Counted from the stretch's first letter, positions 21,098-31,699 are shown. The stretch: 64,000 nt of DNA from Pseudorhizobium banfieldiae (GCF_000967425.1 NZ_FO082820.1:1426001-1490000), one strand, 5' to 3'. The notes: generated from the sequence alone by a model not told the origin. Translations and numbers: made by a program.

Positions 21098-21406
21098 ATG
21101 CAAAAGATCCGCAAGGGCGACAACGTTGTCGTATTGACTGGCAAGGACAAGGGCCGCACCGGCGAAGTCCTGCAGGTCCTGCCGAAGGAAGACCGCGCCG
21201 TTGTGCGCGGCGTAAACATGGTGAAGCGCCACCAGCGTCAGACGCAGACGCAGGAAGCCGGCATCATCAACAAGGAAGCATCCATCCATCTGTCGAACAT
21301 CGCGATCGTCGCGAAGGACGGCAAGCCGACCCGCGTCGGCTTCCAGGTTGTCGACGGTAAGAAGGTGCGAGTTGCCAAGCGTACGGGAGATGTGATCGAT
21401 GGCTGA
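21098..21406 (+). CDS. rplX: 50S ribosomal protein L24
   Basis: L24, 102 aa, an early assembly protein with an N-terminal KOW motif ([25 protein letters not shown]). Its 3' end overlaps the start of rplE by eight bases (ATGGCTGA), so the two are probably translationally coupled. Confidence 0.97.
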   Translation: MQKIRKGDNVVVLTGKDKGRTGEVLQVLPKEDRAVVRGVNMVKRHQRQTQTQEAGIINKEASIHLSNIAIVAKDGKPTRVGFQVVDGKKVRVAKRTGDVIDG

Positions 21407-21956
21407 GGCAAAGTACGAGCCGCGGCTCAAGACTGAATATGTTTCCCGGATCCGTGGCGCTCTGAAGGAGAAGTTCTCCTACAGCAACGAGATGATGATC
21501 CCGAAGCTGGAGAAGATCGTCATCAACATGGGTGTGGGTGAGGCGACTGCCGACTCCAAGAAGCCCACCGTTGCTGCTGCTGACCTGGCCGCAATCTCCG
21601 GTCAGAAGGCGGTCATCACCCGCGCCCGCAACTCCATCGCTGGCTTCAAGGTCCGCGAAGGCATGCCGATCGGTGCCAAGGTGACCCTGCGCGGCGCGCG
21701 CATGTATGAATTCCTGGACCGCCTGGTCAACATCGCGCTTCCGCGCGTTCGCGACTTCCGCGGCCTGAATCCGAAGAGCTTTGACGGCCGTGGCAACTTC
21801 GCCATGGGCATCAAGGAACACATCGTGTTCCCGGAGATCAACTACGACAAGGTTGATCAGATGTGGGGCATGGACATCATCGTTTGCACGACGGCCAAGA
21901 CCGACGACGAAGCCCGGGCTCTGCTTACAGAGTTCAACTTCCCGTTCCGTCAGTAA
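21399..21956 (+). CDS. rplE: 50S ribosomal protein L5
   Basis: L5, 185 aa, binds 5S rRNA and contacts the P-site tRNA. The signature [14 protein letters not shown] is near residues 28-41 and [17 protein letters not shown] is near the C-terminus. It begins inside the end of rplX. Confidence 0.98.
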   Translation: MAEAKYEPRLKTEYVSRIRGALKEKFSYSNEMMIPKLEKIVINMGVGEATADSKKPTVAAADLAAISGQKAVITRARNSIAGFKVREGMPIGAKVTLRGARMYEFLDRLVNIALPRVRDFRGLNPKSFDGRGNFAMGIKEHIVFPEINYDKVDQMWGMDIIVCTTAKTDDEARALLTEFNFPFRQ

Positions 21957-21989
21957 CCGTAACGACGAGCGTAGAAAAGGAACTCCGAT

Positions 21990-22295
21990 ATGGCGAAGAC
22001 TAGCGCAGTCGAAAAGAACAAGCGCCGCCGCAAGACCGTTGCCACGCAGGCCGCCAAGCGCGCTGCCCTGAAGGCAACCATCATGAACCAGGAACTGCCG
22101 ATCGAAGAGCGGTTCCAGGCAACCCTGAAGCTCGCCTCGCTGCCGCGCGATGGCTCCAAGACCCGCATCCGTAACCGGTGCGAAGTCACGGGCCGCCCGC
22201 GCGCATTCTACCGCAAGCTCAAGATGTCGCGTATCGCGCTTCGTGAGCTGGGCAATCTCGGCAAGGTGCCGGGCATCGTCAAGTCGAGCTGGTAA
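21990..22295 (+). CDS. rpsN: 30S ribosomal protein S14
   Basis: S14, 101 aa, the long zinc-free form: the C-terminal [28 protein letters not shown] lacks the CxxC pair of the short zinc form. It lies between rplE and rpsH as usual. Confidence 0.97.
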   Translation: MAKTSAVEKNKRRRKTVATQAAKRAALKATIMNQELPIEERFQATLKLASLPRDGSKTRIRNRCEVTGRPRAFYRKLKMSRIALRELGNLGKVPGIVKSSW

Positions 22296-22307
22296 GGAGA
22301 TCGTTAG

Positions 22308-22706
22308 ATGACCATGACTGATCCCCTGGGCGATATGCTCACCCGTATCCGCAACGGCGCTGCCCGTCGCAAGTCCTCCGTCACGACGCCGGCTTCCAAG
22401 CTGCGCGCTCGCGTCCTGGACGTGCTGCAGGCCGAAGGCTACATCCGCGGCTATTCCCAGACCGACTACGGTAACGGCAAGTCCGAGATCGAAATCGAGC
22501 TGAAGTACTACGAAGGCGCGTCGGTGATCCGTGAGATCGGCCGCGTGTCCAAGCCGGGCCGCCGGGTCTACGTCTCGGTAAAGTCCATTCCGCAGGTCGC
22601 GAACGGCCTCGGCATCACCATCCTTTCGACTCCGAAGGGTGTGATGGCCGATCACCAGGCTCGCGAACAGAACGTTGGTGGCGAGGTTCTTTGCTCCGTC
22701 TTCTAA
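22308..22706 (+). CDS. rpsH: 30S ribosomal protein S8
   Basis: S8, 132 aa, a 16S rRNA binder. AAGGAG at 22294-22299 fits ATG 22308 (eight bases) better than the second Met at 22314. The C-terminal [27 protein letters not shown] is the conserved RNA-binding end. Confidence 0.97.
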   Translation: MTMTDPLGDMLTRIRNGAARRKSSVTTPASKLRARVLDVLQAEGYIRGYSQTDYGNGKSEIEIELKYYEGASVIREIGRVSKPGRRVYVSVKSIPQVANGLGITILSTPKGVMADHQAREQNVGGEVLCSVF

Positions 22707-22748
22707 GACAGGGCAGGGATCTCCATAGCGAACAGACAGGATAACAAA

Positions 22749-23282
22749 ATGTCTCGTATCGGTAAAAGACCCGTTCCGGTTCCTGCTGGAGTTACGGCCT
22801 CTGTTGAAGGCCAGAAAGTGACTGCCAAGGGCCCGAAGGGCGAGCTTTTCTTCGTCGCCAATGACGAAGTGAAGGTTGAGTTCAACGATAACGCCGTTTC
22901 GGTGACCCCGATCGACGATTCCAAGGATGCCCGCTCCAAGTGGGGCATGTCGCGGACGATGATCGAGAACATCTTCAAGGGCGTGAAGGACGGTTTTGAG
23001 CGTAAGCTCGAGATCAACGGCGTCGGCTATCGTGCCTCGTTGCAGGGCAAGAACCTGCAGCTGGCACTCGGTTTCAGCCACGACGTGGTCTACGAACCGC
23101 CGCAGGGTATTTCGATTGCCGTGCCGAAGCCGACGGAAATCGTCGTCACCGGCATTAACAAGCAGCAGGTCGGTCAGGTAGCCGCGGAAATCCGCGAGTA
23201 CCGCGGTCCGGAGCCCTACAAGGGCAAGGGCGTCAAGTACGCCGAGGAACGGATCGTCCGCAAGGAAGGCAAGAAGAAGTAA
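22749..23282 (+). CDS. rplF: 50S ribosomal protein L6
   Basis: L6, 177 aa, with two repeated alpha/beta domains beside the GTPase centre. [15 protein letters not shown] and the C-terminal signature [19 protein letters not shown] are intact. rplR follows after 12 bases. Confidence 0.98.
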   Translation: MSRIGKRPVPVPAGVTASVEGQKVTAKGPKGELFFVANDEVKVEFNDNAVSVTPIDDSKDARSKWGMSRTMIENIFKGVKDGFERKLEINGVGYRASLQGKNLQLALGFSHDVVYEPPQGISIAVPKPTEIVVTGINKQQVGQVAAEIREYRGPEPYKGKGVKYAEERIVRKEGKKK

Positions 23283-23294
23283 GGATCACGCGAA

Positions 23295-23657
23295 ATGGCT
23301 AGCAGGAAAGAAGCACTTGCAAAGCGCGCGAGCCGCGTGCGCCGCCAGATTAAGGCGGTCGCCAACGGCCGTCCGCGCCTGTCGGTTCATCGCTCGTCGA
23401 AGAACATCTATGTCCAGGTCATCGATGACGTGGCCGGCCGCACGCTTGCTGCCGCCTCCACGCTCGACGCCGACTTGCGCTCGAAGCTGAAGACCGGTGC
23501 GGATGTTGAAGCCGCCGCCGCTGTCGGCAAGCTTGTCGCAGAGCGTGCGACCAAGGCCGGTGTGAAGGAGGTCGTATTCGATCGCGGCGCCTTCATCTAC
23601 CACGGCCGCATCAAGGCACTGGCCGAAGCTGCCCGCGAAGGCGGTCTCAGCTTCTAA
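23295..23657 (+). CDS. rplR: 50S ribosomal protein L18
   Basis: L18, 120 aa, a 5S rRNA binder. [20 protein letters not shown] and the C-terminal [24 protein letters not shown] are typical. It is followed by a 120-base gap with a 12-bp hairpin before rpsE. Confidence 0.97.
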   Translation: MASRKEALAKRASRVRRQIKAVANGRPRLSVHRSSKNIYVQVIDDVAGRTLAAASTLDADLRSKLKTGADVEAAAAVGKLVAERATKAGVKEVVFDRGAFIYHGRIKALAEAAREGGLSF

Positions 23658-23660
23658 GGA

Positions 23661-23696
23661 ATTTCGCCCGGAGCCTTCATCGGTTCCGGGCGAAAT
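23661..23696 (+). terminator. Hairpin between rplR and rpsE
   Basis: A perfect 12-bp stem (23661-23672 with 23685-23696, core CGCCCGG/CCGGGCG) with a 12-base loop starts three bases after the rplR stop. No T-run follows, so it is more likely an attenuating or processing hairpin than a full terminator. Confidence 0.5.
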
Positions 23697-23777
23697 GCGG
23701 TTATCCGCACCCCGATCCGTATTCGGATCACGTTGTAATCTGCCGATTGCACCCGGAAAAGAAAAAGGAAAAGGACA

Positions 23778-24347
23778 ATGGCACAAGAAAGAAGAGGTTC
23801 TCGCGACGACCGCCAGAACCGCGAAGAGCGCGATAGCGAATTCGTCGACAAGCTGGTCGCGATCAACCGCGTTGCCAAGGTTGTTAAGGGCGGCCGTCGT
23901 TTCGGCTTCGCCGCCCTCGTCGTCGTTGGCGACCAGAAGGGCCGCGTAGGCTTCGGCCACGGCAAGGCACGTGAAGTGCCGGAAGCGATCCGCAAGGCAA
24001 CCGAATCTGCCAAGCGCGATCTCATTTTCGTTCCGCTGCGCGATGGCCGTACGCTGCACCACGACGTCAATGGTCGTCACGGTGCCGGCAAGGTGCTTCT
24101 GCGCGCTGCCAAGGCCGGTACCGGTATCATCGCGGGTGGCCCGATGCGCGCGGTCTTCGAGACGCTCGGCGTTCATGACGTCGTCGCGAAGTCGACCGGT
24201 TCGTCGAACCCCTACAACATGGTTCGCGCTACCTTCGACGCCCTCAAGCATCAGGTCCATCCGAAGGACGTCGCAGCCCAGCGTGGCCTCAAGTATGCAA
24301 CGCTCCAGGCTCGCCGCGCTGCCTCCGGCAACGCTGCTGAAGAATAA
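23778..24347 (+). CDS. rpsE: 30S ribosomal protein S5
   Basis: S5, 189 aa, at the mRNA entry site and linked to decoding accuracy. The spectinomycin-site loop ([18 protein letters not shown]) shows no deletion and no change I recognise as a resistance mutation. [13 protein letters not shown] is conserved. rpmD follows after 14 bases. Confidence 0.98.
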   Translation: MAQERRGSRDDRQNREERDSEFVDKLVAINRVAKVVKGGRRFGFAALVVVGDQKGRVGFGHGKAREVPEAIRKATESAKRDLIFVPLRDGRTLHHDVNGRHGAGKVLLRAAKAGTGIIAGGPMRAVFETLGVHDVVAKSTGSSNPYNMVRATFDALKHQVHPKDVAAQRGLKYATLQARRAASGNAAEE

Positions 24348-24361
24348 GAGGAGTCTGACCC

Positions 24362-24571
24362 ATGGCTAAGGCTACGAAGAAGACTGAAGCAAAGACGATC
24401 ACGGTCGAGCAGATCGGTTCGCCCATTCGCCGTCCGGCAGTTCAGCGTGCGACGCTGGTTGGTCTGGGCCTCAACAAGATGCACCGGGTCCGCACCCTGG
24501 AGGATACTCCTTCGGTTCGCGGCATGATCCGTGCTGTCCAGCATCTCGTTCGCGTCGTCGACGAGAAGTGA
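24362..24571 (+). CDS. rpmD: 50S ribosomal protein L30
   Basis: L30, 69 aa, a short all-bacterial protein: [25 protein letters not shown]. It has a somewhat long N-terminus ([17 protein letters not shown]), as in other rhizobia. rplO starts 16 bases later. Confidence 0.96.
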   Translation: MAKATKKTEAKTITVEQIGSPIRRPAVQRATLVGLGLNKMHRVRTLEDTPSVRGMIRAVQHLVRVVDEK

Positions 24572-24587
24572 GACGGGGGAAGTCATC

Positions 24588-25061
24588 ATGAAACTGAATG
24601 AAATCAAAGACAACGAAGGCGCGGTCAAGGATCGCAAGCGCGTTGGTCGCGGTATCGGCTCTGGCAAGGGCAAGACCGGCGGTCGCGGCGTCAAGGGCCA
24701 GAAGGCTCGTTCCGGCGTTGCCATCAACGGCTTCGAAGGCGGCCAGATGCCAATCTACCGCCGTCTGCCGAAGCGCGGCTTCACCAACATCTTCGCATCG
24801 GAATACGTGACGGTTTCCGTCGGCCGTATCCAGACGGCGATCGATGCCAAGAAGCTTGACCCGAAGGCCACGATCGATGCGGCTGCCCTGAAGGCTGCCG
24901 GCATCATCCGTCGCCCGAAGGACGGCGTCCGGATCCTCTCCGGCGGCGAGCTCAAGGCCAAGGTCACGATCGAAGCCGCCGGCGCCTCCAAGGCTGCTGT
25001 CGAGAAGATCGAAAAGGCCGGTGGCTCCATCAAGCTTCCGGAAGCCGCAGCCGCGGAATAA
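24588..25061 (+). CDS. rplO: 50S ribosomal protein L15
   Basis: L15, 157 aa, an assembly protein. GGGGGAA precedes ATG 24588, giving [34 protein letters not shown], the expected Gly/Lys-rich N-terminus. The open frame extends upstream into rpmD but without support. A strong terminator-like hairpin follows the gene. Confidence 0.97.
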   Translation: MKLNEIKDNEGAVKDRKRVGRGIGSGKGKTGGRGVKGQKARSGVAINGFEGGQMPIYRRLPKRGFTNIFASEYVTVSVGRIQTAIDAKKLDPKATIDAAALKAAGIIRRPKDGVRILSGGELKAKVTIEAAGASKAAVEKIEKAGGSIKLPEAAAAE

Positions 25062-25071
25062 ACCGTTTAAG

Positions 25072-25103
25072 ATCGCCCGGAGTGCTTCACACCGGGCGAT
25101 TTT
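25072..25103 (+). terminator. Terminator-like hairpin between rplO and secY
   Basis: A perfect 9-bp stem ATCGCCCGG/CCGGGCGAT (25072-25080 with 25092-25100) is followed by TTTT. It lies inside what is usually a single spc operon, ten bases after the rplO stop, and would lower or stop transcription into secY-adk unless a promoter lies in the next 190 bases. Confidence 0.7.
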
Positions 25104-25290
25104 GCTCCCATATGTGAGCCTCACGATTCCGGGACCGGTCGCCAGGCCGGCGCATTCCGGAACCATACGGAAAACAGGGTGAGGCACCGATCGCACCAGC
25201 GATTCCCGCCCGTTATCTGAAACTGAATTTGGACTGCATTCCGGACCCGGCAGGATTTCCGCCGCCGGAATTGGTCAGGCGGAGAGATGC

Positions 25291-26631
25291 ATGGCTTCTG
25301 CAGCGGAACAACTTGCCTCCAACCTCAATTTCTCGACCTTCGCCAAGGCTGAGGATCTCAAGAAGCGGCTGTGGTTCACGCTCGCCGCGCTGCTCGTCTA
25401 CCGCCTCGGTACGCATATCCCGCTACCCGGGCTCAATCCCGAGGCCTATGCGCAAGCGTTCCGCGGCCAGGCTGGCGGCATTCTTGGCCTCTTCAACATG
25501 TTTGCCGGCGGCGCGGTCGAGCGCATGGCGATCTTCGCGCTCGGCATCATGCCCTATATTTCCGCGTCGATCATCGTGCAGCTGATGACGTCCGTCGTTC
25601 CGACGCTGGAAGCGTTGAAGAAGGAAGGCGAACAGGGCCGCAAGGTCATCAACCAGTACACCCGCTACGGCACCGTTCTTCTCGGCACGCTGCAGGCCTA
25701 CGGTATTGCTGTCGGGCTCGAGAGCGGCCAGGGCATTGTCGCCGATCCCGGCTGGTTCTTCCGCATCTCGACGGTCGTCACGCTTCTGGGCGGTACGATG
25801 TTCCTCATGTGGCTCGGTGAGCAGATCACCGCGCGCGGCATTGGCAACGGCATTTCGCTCATCATCTTCGCGGGCATCGTCGCCGCTCTGCCGACGGCAC
25901 TCGCCGGCACGCTGGAACTCGGCCGAACCGGCGCTTTGTCGACGGCGCTCATCCTGACCGTCATCGTGGTCGCGATCGCCGTGATCATGCTGATCGTCTT
26001 CGTGGAGCGTGCGCAGCGCCGCCTGCTGATCCAGTACCCGAAGCGCCAGGTTGGCAACCGGATGTTCCAGGGCGATACGTCGCACCTGCCGCTCAAGCTC
26101 AACACTTCGGGCGTTATTCCGGCGATTTTCGCTTCGTCGCTTCTCCTGTTGCCGGCGACGGCTGCAGGCTTCGCAGGCAATTCTGAAATGCCCGGCTGGG
26201 CGACGACGATCATCTCGGCACTCGGCCACGGCCAGCCGGCCTTCATGGTTCTTTACGGCCTGCTGATTGCCTTCTTTGCCTTCTTCTACACGGCGATCGT
26301 CTTCAATCCGAAGGACACCGCCGACAACCTGAAGAAGCACGGCGGCTTCATCCCCGGCATTCGTCCGGGCGAGCGGACCGCCGAGTATATCGACTATGTC
26401 CTCACGCGTATCACCGTCGTCGGCGCTGCCTACCTCGTCTTTGTCTGCGTGCTGCCCGAGCTCCTGATCGCCCGCACCGGCGTTCCATTAGCCCTTGGTG
26501 GTACTTCGCTTTTGATCGTGGTCAGTGTAACCCTCGACACGGTCGCTCAGATCCAGGGTCATCTTATTGCCCAACAATATGAGGGCCTGATCAAGAAGTC
26601 GAAATTGCGTGGAGGAAAGAGGGGACGATGA
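25291..26631 (+). CDS. secY: Protein translocase subunit SecY
   Basis: Central channel of the Sec translocon in the inner membrane, 446 aa with about ten membrane segments. GGAGAG precedes ATG 25291. The family motifs [12 protein letters not shown] and [15 protein letters not shown] are in the first third, and the cytoplasmic loop near [20 protein letters not shown] (here [20 protein letters not shown]) is in the last third. The stop overlaps the adk start by four bases (ATGA). Confidence 0.99.
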   Translation: MASAAEQLASNLNFSTFAKAEDLKKRLWFTLAALLVYRLGTHIPLPGLNPEAYAQAFRGQAGGILGLFNMFAGGAVERMAIFALGIMPYISASIIVQLMTSVVPTLEALKKEGEQGRKVINQYTRYGTVLLGTLQAYGIAVGLESGQGIVADPGWFFRISTVVTLLGGTMFLMWLGEQITARGIGNGISLIIFAGIVAALPTALAGTLELGRTGALSTALILTVIVVAIAVIMLIVFVERAQRRLLIQYPKRQVGNRMFQGDTSHLPLKLNTSGVIPAIFASSLLLLPATAAGFAGNSEMPGWATTIISALGHGQPAFMVLYGLLIAFFAFFYTAIVFNPKDTADNLKKHGGFIPGIRPGERTAEYIDYVLTRITVVGAAYLVFVCVLPELLIARTGVPLALGGTSLLIVVSVTLDTVAQIQGHLIAQQYEGLIKKSKLRGGKRGR

Positions 26632-27278
26632 GACTGATTCTTTTGGGGCCGCCGGGCGCGGGTAAGGGGACCCAGGCCCAGCGGATCGTGGAGAAGCATG
26701 GTATCCCCCAGCTCTCCACCGGTGACATGCTGCGTGCGGCCGTAGCCGCCGAGACTGACGTCGGCAAACGCGCCAAGGCGGTCATGGACGCAGGTAAGCT
26801 CGTCTCCGACGATATCGTCATCGCCATCGTCTCGGAACGCATAGACCAGCCAGACTGCGCCAACGGCTTCATTCTTGACGGCTTTCCGCGGACGCTCGTC
26901 CAGGCAGACGCCACTGAAAGCATGCTGCGGGAGAAGGGGTTGGACCTTTCGGCAGTCATCGAGCTGAAGGTCGACGACAAGGAGCTGATACGCCGGGTGT
27001 CCGGCCGCTATTCCTGCGCCCAGTGCGGCGCCGTCTACCATGACACCGACAAGGTTCCGGCCAAGGAAGGTGTCTGCGACAAGTGTGGCTCGACTCACTT
27101 CAAGCGTCGCCCCGATGACAATGCGGAGACGATGACCCAGCGCCTCGAGGTTTACTACAAGGAGACCTCACCGCTGATCGGCTACTACTATGCGAAGGGC
27201 AAGCTGAAGTCCGTGGACGGCATGGCCGAGATGGACGCCGTGACGGCGGAAATCGAAAAGGTGCTCGCTGCGCTCTGA
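26628..27278 (+). CDS. adk: Adenylate kinase, long form with Cys4 LID
   Basis: Converts ATP + AMP to 2 ADP, 216 aa. The P-loop [12 protein letters not shown] is at the N-terminus. The LID domain carries Cys130, Cys133, Cys150 and Cys153 in a CxxC-N16-CxxC pattern, a likely zinc site. This separates it from the short LID-less form of about 192 aa known in some rhizobia such as Sinorhizobium. It overlaps secY by four bases, so the two are translationally coupled; this secY-adk order is common in alphaproteobacteria. Confidence 0.98.
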   Translation: MRLILLGPPGAGKGTQAQRIVEKHGIPQLSTGDMLRAAVAAETDVGKRAKAVMDAGKLVSDDIVIAIVSERIDQPDCANGFILDGFPRTLVQADATESMLREKGLDLSAVIELKVDDKELIRRVSGRYSCAQCGAVYHDTDKVPAKEGVCDKCGSTHFKRRPDDNAETMTQRLEVYYKETSPLIGYYYAKGKLKSVDGMAEMDAVTAEIEKVLAAL

Positions 27279-27509
27279 GCGGCGGTTGCCCCTAAAGAAT
27301 CTTGGCGGGGCCGGTTGCTTTTTTTAACCGATTCCGCTAACACCGCGCCAACTCGCGACATTGATGCGATCGGTGCGGACGTCCCGACGAGGGTATCCGG
27401 GTCCGGTCCTTTGACTTGTTTCGGATTTGAACTGGCGGCCTTCGATCGGCTGCTCTCATGGAAGAAGTACCACTTGCCGGATGGCAACTGGAACGCAAGG
27501 AGAATAGAC

Positions 27510-27878
27510 GTGGCACGTATCGCTGGCGTCAACATCCCGACTGCGAAGCGCGTCGTTATCGCGTTGACGTATATTCACGGGATCGGCCCGAAATTCGCAC
27601 AAGAAATCGTCGAGAAGGTTGGTATCCCGGCCGATCGTCGCGTTCATCAGCTCACCGATGCTGAAGTCCTGCAGATCCGCGAAACCATCGACCGCGACTA
27701 TCAGGTCGAAGGCGATCTGCGTCGCGAGACCTCGATGAACATCAAGCGTCTGATGGACCTCGGCTGCTACCGTGGCCTGCGTCATCGTCGTGGCCTCCCG
27801 GTCCGCGGTCAGCGCACGCACACCAATGCCCGCACCCGCAAGGGTCCGGCAAAGGCAATCGCCGGTAAGAAGAAGTAA
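27510..27878 (+). CDS. rpsM: 30S ribosomal protein S13
   Basis: S13, 122 aa, a 30S head protein. It uses a GTG start at 27510, chosen because AAGGAG (27497-27502) sits seven bases before it and the product then begins (M)[14 protein letters not shown]. The longer frame upstream lacks similarity. The C-terminal [28 protein letters not shown] is complete. First gene of the alpha group. Confidence 0.97.
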   Translation: MARIAGVNIPTAKRVVIALTYIHGIGPKFAQEIVEKVGIPADRRVHQLTDAEVLQIRETIDRDYQVEGDLRRETSMNIKRLMDLGCYRGLRHRRGLPVRGQRTHTNARTRKGPAKAIAGKKK

Positions 27879-27902
27879 TTTCCCGGAGTTTCCGGGTGAG
27901 GG

Positions 27903-27933
27903 GAGGCTGGCGCCACGTCGCTGGCCTCTTTTT
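27903..27933 (+). terminator. Intrinsic terminator-like element between rpsM and rpsK
   Basis: A 10-bp stem with two G-T pairs (27903-27912 with 27919-27928) and a 6-base loop is followed by TTTTT (27929-27933). It is well formed and sits between two genes normally read as one unit. Confidence 0.7.
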
Positions 27934-28013
27934 GAGTTTGGTGCCGGATCTCGGTCCGGTCCCGGTGGAGCCGCTGGAACTACGGCGGTGACGAGATCAA
28001 CGAAAGGAAGACC

Positions 28014-28403
28014 ATGGCCAAGGAAGCCACCCGCGTCCGCCGTCGCGAACGCAAGAACATCACGTCGGGCGTTGCCCACGTCAATTCGACCTTCAACAAC
28101 ACGATGATCACCATCACCGATGCACAGGGCAATGCGATTGCCTGGTCGTCGGCAGGTGCGAAGGGCTTCAAGGGTTCGCGCAAGTCGACCCCGTTCGCCG
28201 CCCAGATCGCTGCCGAAGACTGCGCCAAGAAGGCTCAGGAGCACGGCATGAAGTCGCTGGAAGTCGAAGTCTGCGGCCCGGGCTCTGGCCGTGAATCGGC
28301 TCTGCGCGCCCTGCAGGCTGCCGGCTTCATGATCACCTCGATCCGTGACGTGACGCCGATCCCGCACAACGGCTGCCGTCCGCGCAAGAAGCGCCGCGTC
28401 TAA
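28014..28403 (+). CDS. rpsK: 30S ribosomal protein S11
   Basis: S11, 129 aa, on the 30S platform. [22 protein letters not shown] and the C-terminal [18 protein letters not shown] are the family marks. It is followed directly by rpoA because rpsD is absent from this cluster, as in other alphaproteobacteria. Confidence 0.98.
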   Translation: MAKEATRVRRRERKNITSGVAHVNSTFNNTMITITDAQGNAIAWSSAGAKGFKGSRKSTPFAAQIAAEDCAKKAQEHGMKSLEVEVCGPGSGRESALRALQAAGFMITSIRDVTPIPHNGCRPRKKRRV

Positions 28404-28408
28404 GTCGG

Positions 28409-28436
28409 ATGCGGCGGGCCTTCGGGCCGATCGCAT
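28409..28436 (+). other. UUCG-capped hairpin between rpsK and rpoA
   Basis: Two arms (28409-28420 with 28425-28436) form ten pairs with a two-base mismatch and a C(UUCG)G tetraloop, the most stable RNA loop type. No T-run follows, so a stabilising or processing role is more likely than termination. Confidence 0.5.
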
Positions 28437-28576
28437 TGAACTTGCGTAATACCGCCTTACTTCGCCCGTCGAAGTCTGGCGGTTTTGCCGTACCGCCGAA
28501 TGGCAATGCCCAACTCGGTGCTTCTCATGCTCGGTTGCCACGATTGGATGGTGGCAACGAACGGAAGGTTTAAAAC

Positions 28577-29587
28577 ATGATCCAGAAGAACTGGCAGGAA
28601 CTGATCAAGCCGAACAAGGTGGAGTTCACCTCGTCCGGTCGTACCAAGGCAACGCTGGTTGCAGAGCCGCTTGAGCGGGGCTTCGGCCTGACGCTCGGCA
28701 ACGCTCTGCGCCGCGTTCTTCTTTCGTCACTGCGCGGTGCTGCTGTCACCGCGGTCCAGATTGACGGCGTCCTGCACGAGTTCTCCTCCATCCCCGGCGT
28801 TCGGGAAGATGTGACGGACATCGTGCTCAACATCAAGGAAATCGCCATCAAGATGGATGGCGACGACGCAAAGCGCATGGTCGTGCGCAAGCAGGGCCCC
28901 GGTGCCGTAACCGCTGGTGACATTCAGACGGTTGGCGACATCGAGATCCTGAACCCCGACCACGTCATCTGCACCCTCGACGAGGGCGCGGAGATTCGCA
29001 TGGAGTTTACGGTCAACAACGGCAAGGGCTATGTCCCGGCCGAGCGTAACCGTGCAGAAGATGCGCCGATTGGCCTCATCCCGGTCGACAGCCTCTATTC
29101 GCCGGTCAAGAAAGTGTCCTACAAGGTGGAGAACACCCGTGAAGGACAGGTTCTCGACTACGACAAGCTGACGATGACCATCGAGACCGATGGCTCGGTT
29201 ACCGGCGAAGACGCGGTAGCATTCGCTGCCCGCATTCTTCAGGACCAGCTCGGCGTATTCGTCAACTTCGACGAGCCGCAGAAGGATGTCGAGGAAGAAG
29301 CCGTTACCGAACTGGCCTTCAACCCGGCGCTCCTCAAGAAGGTCGACGAACTGGAGCTTTCGGTCCGTTCGGCGAACTGCCTGAAGAACGACAACATCGT
29401 CTATATCGGCGATCTCATCCAGAAGACCGAGGCGGAAATGCTGCGCACTCCGAATTTCGGTCGCAAGTCGCTGAACGAGATCAAGGAAGTTCTGGCATCC
29501 ATGGGCCTCCATCTTGGCATGGAAGTTCCCGCCTGGCCGCCGGAGAACATTGAAGATCTCGCCAAGCGTTACGAAGACCAATACTAA
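28577..29587 (+). CDS. rpoA: DNA-directed RNA polymerase subunit alpha
   Basis: Alpha subunit, 336 aa. The N-terminal dimerisation domain ([20 protein letters not shown]) spans about residues 1-230. The C-terminal DNA- and activator-binding domain ([24 protein letters not shown]) starts near residue 255. rplQ follows after 45 bases. Confidence 0.99.
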   Translation: MIQKNWQELIKPNKVEFTSSGRTKATLVAEPLERGFGLTLGNALRRVLLSSLRGAAVTAVQIDGVLHEFSSIPGVREDVTDIVLNIKEIAIKMDGDDAKRMVVRKQGPGAVTAGDIQTVGDIEILNPDHVICTLDEGAEIRMEFTVNNGKGYVPAERNRAEDAPIGLIPVDSLYSPVKKVSYKVENTREGQVLDYDKLTMTIETDGSVTGEDAVAFAARILQDQLGVFVNFDEPQKDVEEEAVTELAFNPALLKKVDELELSVRSANCLKNDNIVYIGDLIQKTEAEMLRTPNFGRKSLNEIKEVLASMGLHLGMEVPAWPPENIEDLAKRYEDQY

Positions 29588-29632
29588 CAAGTCAGACTGC
29601 AGGCGAATGCCTGCAAGTGAAGGAGACCAGAC

Positions 29633-30058
29633 ATGCGCCACGCAAAAGCCGGCCGCAAGCTCAACCGTACCGCAAGCCACCGCAAGGCGATGTTCGCCAA
29701 CATGGCGGCTTCGCTCATCACCCATGAGCAGATCGTCACCACTCTGCCGAAGGCAAAGGAAATCCGTCCGATCGTCGAGAAGCTCGTCACGCTCGGCAAG
29801 CGCGGCGACCTGCACGCCCGTCGTCAGGCGATCTCGCAGATCCAGGACCAGGACGCCGTCCGCAAGCTGTTCGATGCGATCGCCTCGCGTTACGCGACCC
29901 GCAACGGCGGCTACCTGCGCATCATGAAGGCAGGCTTCCGCCAGGGCGACAACGCCCCGCTCGCCGTCATCGAGTTCGTCGAGCGCGATGTCGATGCCAA
30001 GGGTAAGGCCGACAAGGCTCGCGTTGCCGCTGAAGCTGAGGCAGCCGAAGCTGCCTAA
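29633..30058 (+). CDS. rplQ: 50S ribosomal protein L17
   Basis: L17, 141 aa. Starts [20 protein letters not shown] and ends in an Ala/Glu-rich tail usual for rhizobia. Last gene of the ribosomal cluster, with a strong terminator 28 bases downstream. Confidence 0.97.
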   Translation: MRHAKAGRKLNRTASHRKAMFANMAASLITHEQIVTTLPKAKEIRPIVEKLVTLGKRGDLHARRQAISQIQDQDAVRKLFDAIASRYATRNGGYLRIMKAGFRQGDNAPLAVIEFVERDVDAKGKADKARVAAEAEAAEAA

Positions 30059-30086
30059 TCGGTAGCCCGTATCGCGGAAAGATTGG

Positions 30087-30114
30087 AGGCCGGGCAGAAA
30101 TGCCCGGCCTTTTT
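30087..30114 (+). terminator. Terminator of the alpha operon
   Basis: A 10-bp perfect stem (30087-30096 with 30101-30110) with a GAAA tetraloop and five Ts. It lies between the converging rplQ and msrQ. Confidence 0.92.
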
Positions 30115-30116
30115 CG

Positions 30117-30758
30117 TCATCTGCTGGCGCGCGCCAGGCGCGGACTGCCTCGCTTCCAGTTCAGGAATGGCTTGCGTAGCGGTCGGTAGAGAAGCAGCAA
30201 GGCGACGAGGGCGATGTGGACAAAGGGTGTCAGCGTCACGGATTTGACCGCCAGGAAATAGTGCAGCGCGCCACCCAGTGCGATCGGGTAGATCAGCCGG
30301 TGCAACCCGTTCCACCTCTGCCCCAGCCTGCGTATCGACCAGTTGTTGGAGGTCAGTGCCAATGGCAGGAGGCAGGCCAGGCAGACTATGCCGATGGTGA
30401 TGTAGGGGCGCTTTGCGATGTCGGCACCGATCGAGCCGAAATCGAGCCCGCGGTCGAGGATCAGCCAGACGCTGAAGTGCATTAGGACATAGTAGAAGGC
30501 GAGCAGGCCCAGCGCCCGCCTGTAGCGCAGCCAATTGAGGCCAAGGACGTCCCGCAGGGGTGTGATTGCAAGCGTGGCGATGAGGAAGCGCAGAGCCCAT
30601 ATGCCGAGCAGGTGCTCGAACGTCTTGACCGGATTGACGCCCAGGCCACCGGTTGCGCCGAGGTAGAAGTTCCAGGCGGCCGGCACGAGGCCGATGGCAT
30701 AGAGCGCCCAGATGCTGGGCCCGTGCAGGCGGCGGGGCAGGGCGGGAATGCCGGCCAT
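30117..30758 (-). CDS. msrQ: Haem-binding membrane subunit MsrQ (YedZ)
   Basis: Membrane b-type cytochrome of the ferric-reductase-like family, 213 aa with about six helices. It passes quinone or flavin electrons to the periplasmic methionine sulfoxide reductase MsrP. Marks seen are LRFLIATLAITPLRD, YVLMHFSVWL with a haem His, and NNWSIRRLGQRWNGLHRLIYP. Its ATG overlaps the msrP stop by one base (TGATG), so the two are coupled. It repairs oxidised Met in envelope proteins. Confidence 0.95.
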   Translation of the reverse strand: MAGIPALPRRLHGPSIWALYAIGLVPAAWNFYLGATGGLGVNPVKTFEHLLGIWALRFLIATLAITPLRDVLGLNWLRYRRALGLLAFYYVLMHFSVWLILDRGLDFGSIGADIAKRPYITIGIVCLACLLPLALTSNNWSIRRLGQRWNGLHRLIYPIALGGALHYFLAVKSVTLTPFVHIALVALLLLYRPLRKPFLNWKRGSPRLARASR

Positions 30759-31699
30759 CAGTAGTTCGCCTTGAGGTCCATCCCCTCGTAGAGGCTGGCG
30801 ACCTCCTCGCCATAGCCGTTGAACATCAGGGTCGGACGGTTGGCGACCTTGAAGAAGCCGCCTTCGCCAATCCGCTGCTCCGTCGCCTGGCTCCAGCGCG
30901 GATGGTCGACCTCGGGGTTCACGTTCGAATAGAAGCCGTATTCACGCGCGTTGGAGTTCTTCCAGGTGGTCTCCGGCTGCTCCTCGACGAGCGAGATCTT
31001 GACGATCGACTTGATGCTCTTGAAGCCGTACTTCCATGGCACGACCAGCCGGATCGGAGCGCCATTCTGGTTGGGCAGCGTCTCTCCGTAGAGGCCAACA
31101 GCGAGGATGGTCAGCGGGTGACGGGCCTCGTCGAGCCTCAGCCCCTCGATATATGGCCATTCGAGCGGCTGGAAGAGGCCGGTCTGCCCGGGCATTTCTT
31201 CCGGCCGCACAACGGTCTCGAAGGAGACGTACTTGGCGCTGCCGAGCGGCTCGACCTGGTCAAGGAGCACCGAAAGCGGGAAGCCGATCCATGGGATCAC
31301 CATCGACCAGCCTTCGACGCAGCGCAGGCGATAGACGCGCTCCTCGAGCTGCATCTTCATCAGCTCCTCGATGCCGAATTCCTTCGGCTTGCCGACCATG
31401 CCGTCCACCTTCACCGACCATGGCAGCGGCTTGAAGTGCTGCGACTTCTCCGACGGGTCGCCCTTGCCCGTGCCGAACTCATAGAAGTTGTTGTAGGTGG
31501 TGACGGCTTCCTTCGGTGTGAGCTTCTCGTCGGTCGAGAACTGACTGGTCGATGCCGCGAGCGGGGCCGCGATTGCCGATCCGGCCCCCAGCATCGCAAC
31601 ACCGGCAGCGGCGGTTCCGATGAACTTCCGGCGCGACATGTAGACCTCGCGGGGCGTGATCTCCGAGGCGCTGATGCGGGGCGGGCGATAGGCAGGCAT
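30758..31699 (-). CDS. msrP: Protein-methionine-sulfoxide reductase catalytic subunit MsrP (YedY)
   Basis: Periplasmic molybdopterin enzyme that reduces methionine sulfoxide in proteins, 313 aa. The Tat signal [20 protein letters not shown] starts at residue 21. The Mo ligand is Cys127 in [37 protein letters not shown] is conserved near the C-terminus. First gene of msrPQ; ilvD is divergent across about 230 bases. Confidence 0.96.
   Translation of the reverse strand: MPAYRPPRISASEITPREVYMSRRKFIGTAAAGVAMLGAGSAIAAPLAASTSQFSTDEKLTPKEAVTTYNNFYEFGTGKGDPSEKSQHFKPLPWSVKVDGMVGKPKEFGIEELMKMQLEERVYRLRCVEGWSMVIPWIGFPLSVLLDQVEPLGSAKYVSFETVVRPEEMPGQTGLFQPLEWPYIEGLRLDEARHPLTILAVGLYGETLPNQNGAPIRLVVPWKYGFKSIKSIVKISLVEEQPETTWKNSNAREYGFYSNVNPEVDHPRWSQATEQRIGEGGFFKVANRPTLMFNGYGEEVASLYEGMDLKANY

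Noticed and set aside
23778..24347. Possible spectinomycin-resistance change in S5
   Set aside because: The loop around [10 protein letters not shown] is uninterrupted and shows no known resistance substitution.
30055..30813. A 252-codon reverse-strand frame over msrQ
   Set aside because: Arg/Pro/His-rich sequence in the wrong frame; msrQ in the neighbouring frame has the family motifs and overlaps msrP properly.
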